DNA of 34,957 nucleotides. Origin: Pseudobdellovibrionaceae bacterium. GTDB lineage: Bacteria > Bdellovibrionota > Bdellovibrionia > Bdellovibrionales > Bdellovibrionaceae. The notes below the pieces were generated by a model that was not told the origin of the DNA, made no database searches, and worked only from the letters and a program-made list of their open reading frames with translations. The stretch covers positions 1 to 34,957 of the forward strand of contig JAHBUW010000024.1 in assembly GCA_019637875.1 (NCBI GenBank), written 5' to 3'. The position numbers and the translations under genes were made by a program. Positions 14,131 to 21,759 of the stretch are shown here, piece by piece (the first letter of the stretch is position 1; each line of letters opens with the position of its first letter).

Positions 14131-15218
14131 CGAAGTCCTACAGCATCGGCCTGGATCTGGGCGGAACGAAACTCGCGTGCGCGCTGGTCGACCACACGGG
14201 ACAGATCCTGGCGTTCCAGAAGGAATCGATTTTGTCCTTGAAGGTCGACCCGAAGACCGGTCCGACCAAAATCGTGGGCGTGATGGGCGAGATGGTCGCG
14301 GGGATGAAGAAACGTTTCCCGGAGTGTTTCAAGAAGGGCGTCTTCCGCGGGGTGGGCCTGGCTTCGGCGGGCCCCCTGAACGTGGAACTCGGCGAGATCA
14401 CGCATGCCGCGAACTTTCCGGGCTGGAAGCGCGTGAAGATCCAGCGCCTGCTGGAAGATGAGATGCGCCGTCGCCGGATCTGCGACCGCGTGGAATTCCA
14501 GAACGACGCGATCGCGGCGTCGCGCGCGGAGGGCTGGATCGGCGGCGCGCAGGGACTGCGGAGCTTCGCGGTCGTCACGATCGGAACCGGCATCGGTACG
14601 GGCGTGATCTTCCGCGGTCACCCGCTGCAGGATCGCGGGATGGGCTCCGAGCTTGGCCACCTGATCCTGAACTCGATGAACATCAAAACCGCGAAGGACC
14701 TCGATCACCACACGGTCGAAGGCGTCGCTTCGGGGACGGGAATTTTGCGCCGGGCGCGCACGGAGCTCGGGCTCAAAGTCGCAAGCGTCGAAGAGCTCGT
14801 AGATCTGGCCGAAGCGCAGCCTTTGTTCGACGACGCGGCCGATGCGCTCGCCGCCCTCTGCTATAATCTGTCGATCGGCTTTAATCTGGAGAAGATCCTG
14901 TTTTCGGGCGGCCTCATCAAGGTGCGCCACCTGTACTGGAACCGCCTGAAGGCGCGCTACAAAGCCCTGATCACCGAGTTCAATCCGGAGTTCGGCTGCC
15001 CGCTCGTCGTGGCGAAAGCGATGAACCAGGCGGGCGTCATCGGCGCCGCCCGCCTTCCTTACCATACCGAAACGGACGTCAAACCGGCCCCGAAAAAAGG
15101 TGCCCCGGGCAAAAAAGCCGCCACGCTCACGAAGAAAAAGAAGCCGGCGTCGCCCCGTCGTCGGGCTGCGCGAAATGCCGCTTCGGGCCGCCAGCTCGAA
15201 ATGAGCGGACTCTCATGA
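14127..15218 (+). CDS. ROK-family sugar kinase (probable glucokinase) with basic tail
   Basis: 363 residues. The ATP site DLGGTK is at 10-15, the catalytic base is D127 in EFQNDAIAAS, and the phosphate loop is IGTGIGTGVIF. The ROK signature region GMGSELGHLIL follows. The Cys-rich zinc motif of many ROK glucokinases (CxCGxxGC) is absent, its place being taken by DLDHHTVEGVASGTG. After residue about 315 the chain ends in a Lys/Arg/Ala/Pro-rich tail (KKGAPGKKAATLTKKKKPA, SPRRRAARNA). That tail is not part of the ROK fold and looks nucleic-acid- or polyphosphate-binding. Its place in the operon suggests phosphorylation of glucose set free from maltodextrin. Glucose is the most likely but not the only possible substrate. 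Confidence 0.88.
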   Translation: MTKSYSIGLDLGGTKLACALVDHTGQILAFQKESILSLKVDPKTGPTKIVGVMGEMVAGMKKRFPECFKKGVFRGVGLASAGPLNVELGEITHAANFPGWKRVKIQRLLEDEMRRRRICDRVEFQNDAIAASRAEGWIGGAQGLRSFAVVTIGTGIGTGVIFRGHPLQDRGMGSELGHLILNSMNIKTAKDLDHHTVEGVASGTGILRRARTELGLKVASVEELVDLAEAQPLFDDAADALAALCYNLSIGFNLEKILFSGGLIKVRHLYWNRLKARYKALITEFNPEFGCPLVVAKAMNQAGVIGAARLPYHTETDVKPAPKKGAPGKKAATLTKKKKPASPRRRAARNAASGRQLEMSGLS

Positions 15219-15230
15219 AGAAAAAACCCG

Positions 15231-15297
15231 ATTTACTTCCGGCGCTGGAAGTAAATCTGAACCTTGTCTTAGCGTTACTTCCGGCGCCGGAAGTGAA
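15231..15297. repeat. Two tandem copies of a palindromic TTACTTCCGGCGC element
   Basis: The first copy is ATTTACTTCC-GGCGCT-GGAAGTAAAT (15231-15256). The second is TTACTTCCGGCGCCGGAAGT plus GAA (15275-15297), with a perfect 18-bp palindrome at 15277-15294. The copies differ at two positions. They fill most of the 93-bp gap between the convergent kinase and maltoporin genes. They may act as a bidirectional terminator, although T-tracts are lacking, or be a small REP/BIME-like element. Confidence 0.65.
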
Positions 15298-15311
15298 TTC
15301 CGGCCGGTTCT

Positions 15312-16640
15312 TTAGAACCAAACTTCCGTCTGCACGCCGATGGAGTCGATCTCGGTTTTGCCTTGGGCCGTCGTCCCGTTCGCGGCGCCGACGTTCGCCT
15401 GATTCCAGGCCGTACGCGAATAGTACGCGCGGACGACCGGACGCGACCAGTAGCCTTTCGCCAAGGACAGCTGCGGCGCGATCGTGAAACGCGCGAGGTT
15501 GCGCGAACCCAGGCCGTCGGCCTCGTCCACGATGTGCGACACCCCCGCCTGGAAAATCAGACTGACGTTGTCGGTGAACCAGTACATGGGCCGCACGCCC
15601 GCCGACAGCCAGCGAAAGCGCGTGCCCGTCGAAGTGCCGCGGTCGAGTTCGTCGTACATGAACGCGAGCTGTCCCGACCACTTCGTCGTCTCCCATACGG
15701 TGGCGTTCCAGGCGCGCAGTCGCTGCGCTCCCGGCACCGTGCACGACGCGTCCGTCGTATCTTGGCAGTCCTTCACGAGCTCGCCCCCCGGCCCCATCGT
15801 GCTCATCACGCCTTCACCGTACGCCATCCCGAATTCGTTGTTCACGCCCTCGTAGATGGTGGAGTTCAGCTTCGCGGCGAAAAAGCCGCCCGTGGATTTA
15901 CGATAGTCGGTGCCCGTCGCCGGATCTTTCGCCGGCGGCGTCGTCGCGGCGACGCCCCACAAGGACAACCAGCCCGCCGGCGTCCCCCAGCCCTCGGTGC
16001 GCAGATGAAGACTTGTCTTCGCCGCGATTCCGACCTCGGTGCGCACGTCGCCCGAACCGTTGATCTCGTTCGCCTGCGCATTTTGGATGACCGCCAAGGA
16101 CCAGGTCCCGTAGTCCGTCTTGATGCCGCCGATCCCGCCGCCGGGTCCCGACATCGCGACCGGATAGTAGTCGTTCAGGTGCACGTCGCCCCAGCGGTAG
16201 AAGCGTTTCCCCGCCCAAGCCGTGAAGGGGGCCCCCGCGTAATACCCACCCTCGGAGTAGACCTCCCGCATGACCCACACGTTACCCCCGCGCAGTCCCC
16301 CGCCCGTCGGCACCGAGGGCGCCTCCCAGTCCGTGCGGTTGTCGTACACCACCGCGAAGTTCGCGAAGAAGCGGAAGAAGGGATCGCCGTCCTGCGCGGG
16401 CTTCAGCACCCACGCGCCGAAACCGAATTCCCCGTAGGTCGCGCACTCGTTCCCCAGCCGGAACTCGTTCCCCCACGCGCCGGGATTGTTGATACACTCC
16501 TGCGCGCCCCCGACGCCGTTCGCGCCCGACGACGACCGCAGATACATCTGCAGCTCCGGGGTCAGCGCCGCCCGCGCCCCGCCGCCCGCGAAAACCGAAA
16601 CCATCACCACGCAACCCAACAAAACACGCTTCAATTTCAT
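15312..16640 (-). CDS. lamB: LamB-type maltoporin
   Basis: 442 residues, close to the 446 of the E. coli LamB precursor. The signal peptide ends in GGGARA near residue 24. LamB hallmarks are FRLGNECATYGEFGFG near the N-terminus, KRFYRWGDVHLNDYY, MSGPGGGIGG, the late strand RPVVRAYYSRTAWN, and the outer-membrane C-terminus GVQTEVWF ending in Phe. It forms a trimeric outer-membrane channel for maltodextrins. It is convergent with the maltodextrin operon, not part of it, and therefore has its own promoter in the gap at 16641-16821. The ATG at 16640 has AAGAGA as a weak ribosome site. Confidence 0.93.
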   Translation of the reverse strand: MKLKRVLLGCVVMVSVFAGGGARAALTPELQMYLRSSSGANGVGGAQECINNPGAWGNEFRLGNECATYGEFGFGAWVLKPAQDGDPFFRFFANFAVVYDNRTDWEAPSVPTGGGLRGGNVWVMREVYSEGGYYAGAPFTAWAGKRFYRWGDVHLNDYYPVAMSGPGGGIGGIKTDYGTWSLAVIQNAQANEINGSGDVRTEVGIAAKTSLHLRTEGWGTPAGWLSLWGVAATTPPAKDPATGTDYRKSTGGFFAAKLNSTIYEGVNNEFGMAYGEGVMSTMGPGGELVKDCQDTTDASCTVPGAQRLRAWNATVWETTKWSGQLAFMYDELDRGTSTGTRFRWLSAGVRPMYWFTDNVSLIFQAGVSHIVDEADGLGSRNLARFTIAPQLSLAKGYWSRPVVRAYYSRTAWNQANVGAANGTTAQGKTEIDSIGVQTEVWF

Positions 16641-16689
16641 GGCGCGTTTCTCTTAGAACCCCGCCGCCATTTCAAGATTTATCGCGAGG

Positions 16690-16722
16690 GGTGTCTACCA
16701 ACGCATCGACACCTGTTCAGGT
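16690..16722. promoter_or_regulatory. Overlapping dyads between maltoporin and metalloprotease genes
   Basis: GGTGTC (16690-16695) and GACACC (16708-16713) form one inverted repeat. ACCTG-TT-CAGGT (16711-16722) is a second, sharing ACC with the first. They lie 50-80 bp upstream of the maltoporin start, where a repressor or activator would bind. No matching sequence was found in the pulA promoter, so a shared regulator is not supported. Confidence 0.45.
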
Positions 16723-16821
16723 AAAGGTGGAGAGAGTGTGCACTTGTCTCATTCTGAGAACCCTCCTCGAAAACACGCGCCCCTCGCCGAAACGCCGCAA
16801 GCCCCACCCTTGCAATCTTGA

Positions 16822-18153
16822 ATGCTCGTCATGAAAGCAAAAACGCCGTTCACCACATTTTCGAAAGGGAGTTTTGCCCTGATTCTGGGCGCGCTCACGT
16901 TATCAAGTTTCGCAACAGTCACCGCGACGGCGGCAGCGCAGTGCAGCCCCGACCGGATCGCCGGTCAATGCGACAGCGCGGCCCTCCGTCGCCTGGACAA
17001 CGGCAACCCCGTGAACTCGAAAATCATCGTCACCGAGATCAAAGAACGCGCCCGCGCCCTCATCCTCGCGCGCGGCTCGAAAGACGACCCCGGCACCCAA
17101 GCGATCCTCGCCCGACTCGACTCGCTGAATTTCCGTGAGGCCCCCGAGGACGATCCCTCTTGCCAAGGCCCGAGCAACCGCAAAATCGCCCCCGGCGTCC
17201 GCGCCTACGCCCGTAATCCCATGACGACCTCACTGAAGCCGCCGCGCCCCCATCCCGAGGAAACGCCGAACGCCTTCTACGACGACTCGTCCCACTCGGT
17301 CGTCGCTTGCGCGACCTCACTGCGACTCACGCCCGGCGCCTGGGCCAGCATCTTCGCGCACGAGCTCGGTCACGTCGTCAGCCCCTGCACGCTCGCGAAA
17401 GACACCTACCAAAAAGGCGGCGCCGCCCTCGCGCAAGAACCGCAACAGACCGGCGAAGCGATGGAGAAATGCCTGGGCCGCAGCGCCACCCGCGAGCAAA
17501 AAGAGATCGCCTTTTATCTGCTGGCCGAAACCGGAACGACGACGATGATTTTCCCCACGGCGGTGCTGGACCGAAAAACCGCGCCCGTCGTCAAAAAACT
17601 CGAAGCCTGCGGACTCTTGAAGAAGACCGCCGACGCGCGCACCGAGATCGCCCCCGTCTTCGCGGACGTCCAACGCTGCCTGCAGCATAAGAACACCGAG
17701 ATTTTCGACAAAATGGTCGCGAAGGAATCCTCGAAGAAAGCCAAAAACACCCGCGACAAAAACGCCGCCCCCCACATCCGCGGCTTCGCGGATCCGCAGA
17801 AGTATCCCGCGCAGTGTTTCGGCGCGACCGAAGAGGAGTTCGCCGACGCCTTCGGTTCCGAGGTGTTCGGCTCTTGGCTCGAGGCCCAGCGCAATCCCGA
17901 GACGCGCTCAAGCGAAGCCCTCATCCAGATGCGTAAACTGCAGTGCATGAGCGAAGGCCAACCCCAGCACCCCGAACAAGGCTGGCAGTACCCGAACTTC
18001 AATACGCGACTCCTCGCGATCATGAACTCGAAGGGTTTCCGTCAGGCGCAGAACTGCCAGCTCGACGAGAACACCCGCTGCTACTGGCAGCCCTCAACGA
18101 ACGAAGCCGCCCCGGAGACCGGCGCGGCTTCATCAGAAAACGGTCGTAACTAA
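16822..18153 (+). CDS. Exported putative zinc metalloprotease (HELGH)
   Basis: 443 residues from ATG 16822. ATG 16831 is an equally good start, and neither has a clear ribosome site. A signal peptide runs to about residue 38 (LILGALTLSSFATVTATAAA). IFAHELGHVV carries the HExxH zinc motif (H180, E181, H184). About 155 residues later, EEEFADAFGSEV supplies acidic residues (for example E338 or E339) that could be the third zinc ligand, as in gluzincins. Many Cys residues suggest disulfides and a periplasmic or external location. I do not recognise a named family beyond the motif. It ends 7 bp from the convergent deacetylase gene. Confidence 0.7.
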   Translation: MLVMKAKTPFTTFSKGSFALILGALTLSSFATVTATAAAQCSPDRIAGQCDSAALRRLDNGNPVNSKIIVTEIKERARALILARGSKDDPGTQAILARLDSLNFREAPEDDPSCQGPSNRKIAPGVRAYARNPMTTSLKPPRPHPEETPNAFYDDSSHSVVACATSLRLTPGAWASIFAHELGHVVSPCTLAKDTYQKGGAALAQEPQQTGEAMEKCLGRSATREQKEIAFYLLAETGTTTMIFPTAVLDRKTAPVVKKLEACGLLKKTADARTEIAPVFADVQRCLQHKNTEIFDKMVAKESSKKAKNTRDKNAAPHIRGFADPQKYPAQCFGATEEEFADAFGSEVFGSWLEAQRNPETRSSEALIQMRKLQCMSEGQPQHPEQGWQYPNFNTRLLAIMNSKGFRQAQNCQLDENTRCYWQPSTNEAAPETGAASSENGRN

Positions 18154-18160
18154 CTAAAAA

Positions 18161-19030
18161 CTACTCGTACTTGTCGAGCGAACGAACGTCGTCGAGGTTC
18201 ACGAAAGTGTAACCCGCGTTCAGGAGCATCGGGATCAGCTTCGCGCTGAGCTCGACGGTCTTGATGTTCTTGTCGTGGAGCAGAACCACGCCGCCACCTT
18301 TAGAGGTGATCTCTTTGAAGTAACCCGCGGTGCAAACGTCCACGGGAACGGGACGGATGTTTTTCTTCGGGTTATTCGTCCAGCAGTCCCAGTCCGCCGC
18401 CGTCGTGATTTGCGACGAAGATTGGGGACGTGTGCCGCGCGGAGTGATCTCGCCACCCGCGTTCCAGAAAACGGGTCCGATATAGTCTTTCAGATCTTTC
18501 ATCTGATTCAGCTTCGCCGCGTGCGATGCGGTCCATGCGCCGTACGGAGCACGGAAGTACATGCGGTGCGCGGGATTCATGAAGGGCTGGATCTTGTTGT
18601 TCGAGTCGCGAACTTCATGCAGCAAAGAGTTGATGTCGAGATAATAGATGTTCTTCGACAGATTCGCGTGGCTGTACGAGTGGTTCGCCAGGATGTGACC
18701 GTCGGCCTTCATCCGGCGCAGGGTCGCCTCTTGACCTTTCACCGCTTGGCCCAGCATGAAGAAAGTCGCTTTGATATTGTATTTACGGAGCAGATCGAGC
18801 AAAGGCTCGGTTACGCCGGGCGTGGGACCGTCATCATAAGTCAGGACGATCTTTTTCGTTCCGCGCAGATCGAAGTCCGCGATGCTCTTCGTTTGGAAGA
18901 GTTGGTTCGCGTCCGTACCGACGCTGAGTTCGCCCGCGTTGTTGTCTTGATTGCCGGTACAAGCCGTCAGGCCCAGGGTCATCGCCAGTGAGGCCGCCGC
19001 AATCTTTTTTGTCCAATCCAGTTGAATCAT
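18161..19030 (-). CDS. NodB-type polysaccharide deacetylase lipoprotein (CE4)
   Basis: 289 residues from ATG 19030, with AAGGAG seven bases upstream. The signal peptide ends in LTAC (lipidated Cys24). The CE4 motifs are present in order: TYDDGPTPG with D66/D67, HSYSH with zinc ligands H117 and H121, FRAPYG with R160, and VVLLHD with H252. Such enzymes remove N-acetyl groups from peptidoglycan, chitin or other GlcNAc polymers. Bdellovibrio bacteriovorus is known to use exported deacetylases on prey peptidoglycan. Whether this one does the same is not shown by the sequence. The lipid anchor indicates action at a membrane face, not free in the medium. Cys216 and Cys233 may form a disulfide. Confidence 0.9.
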   Translation of the reverse strand: MIQLDWTKKIAAASLAMTLGLTACTGNQDNNAGELSVGTDANQLFQTKSIADFDLRGTKKIVLTYDDGPTPGVTEPLLDLLRKYNIKATFFMLGQAVKGQEATLRRMKADGHILANHSYSHANLSKNIYYLDINSLLHEVRDSNNKIQPFMNPAHRMYFRAPYGAWTASHAAKLNQMKDLKDYIGPVFWNAGGEITPRGTRPQSSSQITTAADWDCWTNNPKKNIRPVPVDVCTAGYFKEITSKGGGVVLLHDKNIKTVELSAKLIPMLLNAGYTFVNLDDVRSLDKYE

Positions 19031-19181
19031 ATCCAGTCTCCTTGGGTGTAAAAGTCTCCGGGGACCGTCAGAGCAAGTTCGACTCCCCGGCCAAACCCCC
19101 GCCAATGCGTTTTTACGCTGGACAGCTGCTTGCGAGTTCGACACCGGGCCGCGAATTGTCAGCCCGCACCACAAGAACACC

Positions 19182-19496
19182 GGGAGAAATGGGGATCAAC
19201 GCATCTCCAAAGCGGAATTCGAAACCGGCTACACCCAGAAGTTCGAAGCGGCCGACACGAATCGCGACGGCGTCATGAGCACGGACGAACTCGCCGCGAA
19301 GAAGAATAAAAAAGACGGCACCAATAAGGGACTGAAGGCCGACCACAAAATGGCGAAAAAGGACATGAACGCCGACGGTCAGCTTTCGGCCGAGGAGTTC
19401 GCCCGGGCGAAGACCGCGAAATTCGAAAAGATGGACGTGAATAAAGACGGCTATCTCACGGCGCAAGAGATCGAAACCGGCCGACGCGTCAGATAA
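19182..19496 (+). pseudogene. EF-hand protein remnant lacking its 5' end
   Basis: The frame encodes four EF-hand loops. The first is degenerate (GRNGDQRISKAE, Gly instead of Asp at position 1). Three are good: DTNRDGVMSTDE, DMNADGQLSAEE and DVNKDGYLTAQE. The frame is open back to 19026 but contains no ATG, GTG or TTG before ATG 19275, which lies inside the second loop. Upstream codons do not look like a signal peptide or EF-hand. The likely explanation is a 5' deletion or frameshift of a secreted Ca2+-binding protein gene. A short functional product of 73 residues from 19275 is possible but has no ribosome site. Confidence 0.6.
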
Positions 19497-19536
19497 TCGG
19501 CTTCCAGAAAGCGGGTGACGTCAGTCCCCCAAAGCG

Positions 19537-19558
19537 AGGGCGGTCCCAGGACCGCCCT
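19537..19558. terminator. Bidirectional hairpin between convergent genes
   Basis: AGGGCGGTCC (19537-19546) and GGACCGCCCT (19549-19558) pair perfectly over 10 bp with a minimal loop. It lies 40 bp after the EF-hand frame and 11 bp beyond the stop of the minus-strand gene. T-tracts are weak on both sides. Confidence 0.65.
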
Positions 19559-19568
19559 TGGCCGGTGA

Positions 19569-21101
19569 CTAAGGCCAGAGTTTCGAGAGCTCGGCCGCCG
19601 AGGGCAGCTTCACGCTCAACCGGTCCGCCGCGATCACCCGTAGAGACTCCAGCTGCGCGAGCGTCGGCTTGACCGGCTTCACACGTTTCAGATCTTTGAT
19701 CAGCTTGTCGAAGTCCCCGTCGCGGTATTGGTCCTCGAGATCCGCCAAATCCTTTTCGCAAAGAATGAGGGGATTTTTCTTCTCGCTGATCGCTTTCAGA
19801 AGGCACTTCTGCGTGGGCGCCATCCGCTCATCCAAGGTCACGCGGATGCGGTTGACGAGCTCACATTCATCCAAATACCAAGGGCGCTTCCCTTCCACTT
19901 TTGAGCGGCGCACGTCCCAGTAATGCGAATAACAACCCTGCTTGCGTTGATCGGCGTCGTTCAAGAAGAACTGCACTTGAATTTTCGGGGTCAGCAGACA
20001 CAGCATCAAAAGGTCTTTCAGCTCTTGACCTCCTAGTCCCATCTTCGTGACCGAAGCCAAACACGCGGCCTGCGCGGCCTGTTCGATCTGGATTTTACCC
20101 CAGCCGTTTTTCACGAGCTCTTTACGCAAGGTTTTGGACCAATCCTCCACGACCTTCGAGACCTGCGCGTGCTTCACGTAATCACGGAACCACTTCCCGC
20201 TACGCACGTCGTTCAGGGTGACTTTGATCTCTTTGGAAGCCTGTTGTTTGACGGATTTCTGAACTTCCGACGCGATGATTTTTTCGATGTCGTAGCCGAA
20301 CCACTTCAGAAACCCGTTCACGAAGCCCCAGAAGCCGCCGACGTTCGCATTCGCCTTCACCTTGAGTCCCTTGTGGCTCATGCCCGTGAAGCTCGGTTCG
20401 GAAATCTTCGTCAGCGTGATGACGGGCAGCCCCTTCTCGTCCATTTTGGTCAGTAAACTCATGCAGATCTTCGCGCCGTCGAAATCGAAGTTTCCGACCC
20501 CGACGCTCACATTCAGTTTCGCCTTCACGTCGGGAAGCGGCCAGCTCATGTTTTTACGCAAATCCCCACGCATCGTCACGTTCTCGGCGTAACCGCGCAG
20601 ACCGGGGATATTCAGACAGATGTCCTGCACGAGATTGCCCCCGCCCGGCGCCAAACGCAGGAAGATATCGTCCCCGAGTTTGGTACTGGTCGCGCGATCC
20701 GCTTGCTTGCGGTCGTCCAGAAAGCTCAGCGTGATCTCGCCTTTTTTCTGATTGCGGTAGATGTACATCGGGATCTTCTGACCTTTCAGGTCGTACTTCA
20801 CGCTTCCCTTTTTGCCTTTGAAATCCTGCTTGGGGATCGTCAGCACCAGCTTGCGGTCCTTGTCGACGATCTTCCCGAAGGGCATCTCCCCACAGCGGTA
20901 TTCGCTCGATTTGACCTCATGACAGCCCTCACGGCGCACGATCTCGTTCAGGGCGCTATCGAGGTGTTCCTTCAGAATGGATTGAATCTGGCCGTAGCCG
21001 ACGTTCACGTCTTGCTGAAAGACGGTCGTCGAGTCCGCGTAAAGAGGACCCGCCACAAAAAGGGCAAGAACAAATCCGGTGGTGTGCTTCAAGATGCGCA
21101 T
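19569..21101 (-). CDS. Exported protein of unknown family, 510 aa
   Basis: The ATG at 21101 is preferred over an upstream in-frame start because GGGAG lies before it and a signal peptide begins there (MRILKHTTGFVLALFVAGPLYA, cleaved before DST). The mature protein is Lys-rich with mixed alpha/beta character. Two segments, VKAKLNVSVGVGNFDFDGAK and KGLKVKANANVGG, look like amphipathic beta strands. They are followed by a helical region (IIASEVQKSVKQQASKEI) and a Cys-containing C-terminal third (CYSHYWDVRRSK, LDECELVNRIR, KCLLKA, LILCEKD). I do not recognise a family. A periplasmic or outer-membrane location is likely. It is probably transcribed alone from the 154-bp gap upstream. Confidence 0.75.
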   Translation of the reverse strand: MRILKHTTGFVLALFVAGPLYADSTTVFQQDVNVGYGQIQSILKEHLDSALNEIVRREGCHEVKSSEYRCGEMPFGKIVDKDRKLVLTIPKQDFKGKKGSVKYDLKGQKIPMYIYRNQKKGEITLSFLDDRKQADRATSTKLGDDIFLRLAPGGGNLVQDICLNIPGLRGYAENVTMRGDLRKNMSWPLPDVKAKLNVSVGVGNFDFDGAKICMSLLTKMDEKGLPVITLTKISEPSFTGMSHKGLKVKANANVGGFWGFVNGFLKWFGYDIEKIIASEVQKSVKQQASKEIKVTLNDVRSGKWFRDYVKHAQVSKVVEDWSKTLRKELVKNGWGKIQIEQAAQAACLASVTKMGLGGQELKDLLMLCLLTPKIQVQFFLNDADQRKQGCYSHYWDVRRSKVEGKRPWYLDECELVNRIRVTLDERMAPTQKCLLKAISEKKNPLILCEKDLADLEDQYRDGDFDKLIKDLKRVKPVKPTLAQLESLRVIAADRLSVKLPSAAELSKLWP

Positions 21102-21255
21102 ACGCTCTCCCTTTGCATCTTCCACCGAACGAAGCAATGGAGGCTATTGCATGAGCCACGCCGTAAAATCGTCTCGGGTTGAGATGGGAAACGCAACGTA
21201 AGCGCCGCGGGCACACTGCGGCCGCGACTCGTCACCGGGGTCTGACGGGTGTTGG

Positions 21256-21759
21256 TTATTTACACAGATCGTAATTGAAGGTCTGCACGCAAGCGGCCAC
21301 GCCACCTTCGGCGGGAACCTTGCCACCGGAACGGCGGTCATTGCAGCGGAATTCCACGATGGCGCTTTTCAGAAGCTTCTTTTCGCAGCTGAGCTTATTG
21401 CCGGAAAACTCTTTGTCGAATTGCGCTGCGGCCTTGGCGTCGCGCCGCAGGCCTTCGTGCAGCAACTGCGCGCCCTGCGACTCGAAGTCGTAAGGTCCCG
21501 CCGCCGTCACCATCGCGAAGAGATCCGACCACAACCGCGTACGGAGCTTCGAATTCTTCGCGGCCTCGTTCACACCGGCGCGGATCGTTTTCATCATCGG
21601 ATCAATCAACTTACCGCCGGTTTCCTGATCGACGGTCGAGCGCGGATTCAGCGCGCCGAACTCCTTCGTCGTTTTCGCGATCTCGTTACAGCTCACGCAC
21701 GCTTGCGCCTGCGCGATTCCCAAAATCATGGTGACGAGCACGATCGCGATCTTCATCAT
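21256..21759 (-). CDS. Small exported Cys-containing protein, co-translated with the SH3b hydrolase
   Basis: 167 residues starting MMKIAIVLVTMILGIAQA, a clear signal peptide, with ACVSCNE right after it. AGGAAG lies five bases before ATG 21759. ATG 21756 directly follows and is an alternative. The start overlaps the stop of the hydrolase gene as ATGA. The mature protein has about six Cys (ACVSC, LSCEKK, EFRCND, AACVQ, DLCK), suggesting disulfides, and many charged helices. No family is recognised. The tight coupling to a predicted cell-wall hydrolase suggests a partner, chaperone or inhibitor, which is an inference from arrangement only. Confidence 0.75.
   Translation of the reverse strand: MMKIAIVLVTMILGIAQAQACVSCNEIAKTTKEFGALNPRSTVDQETGGKLIDPMMKTIRAGVNEAAKNSKLRTRLWSDLFAMVTAAGPYDFESQGAQLLHEGLRRDAKAAAQFDKEFSGNKLSCEKKLLKSAIVEFRCNDRRSGGKVPAEGGVAACVQTFNYDLCK

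Noticed and set aside
15215-15487. A 90-codon plus-strand frame starting just after the kinase gene
   Set aside because: It runs through the palindromic elements and into the antisense of lamB. No motif or ribosome site supports it.
15363-16724. A 453-codon plus-strand frame opposite the maltoporin gene
   Set aside because: The minus strand encodes a full LamB with signal peptide and C-terminal Phe. The plus-strand frame is Arg/Pro/His-rich without motifs.
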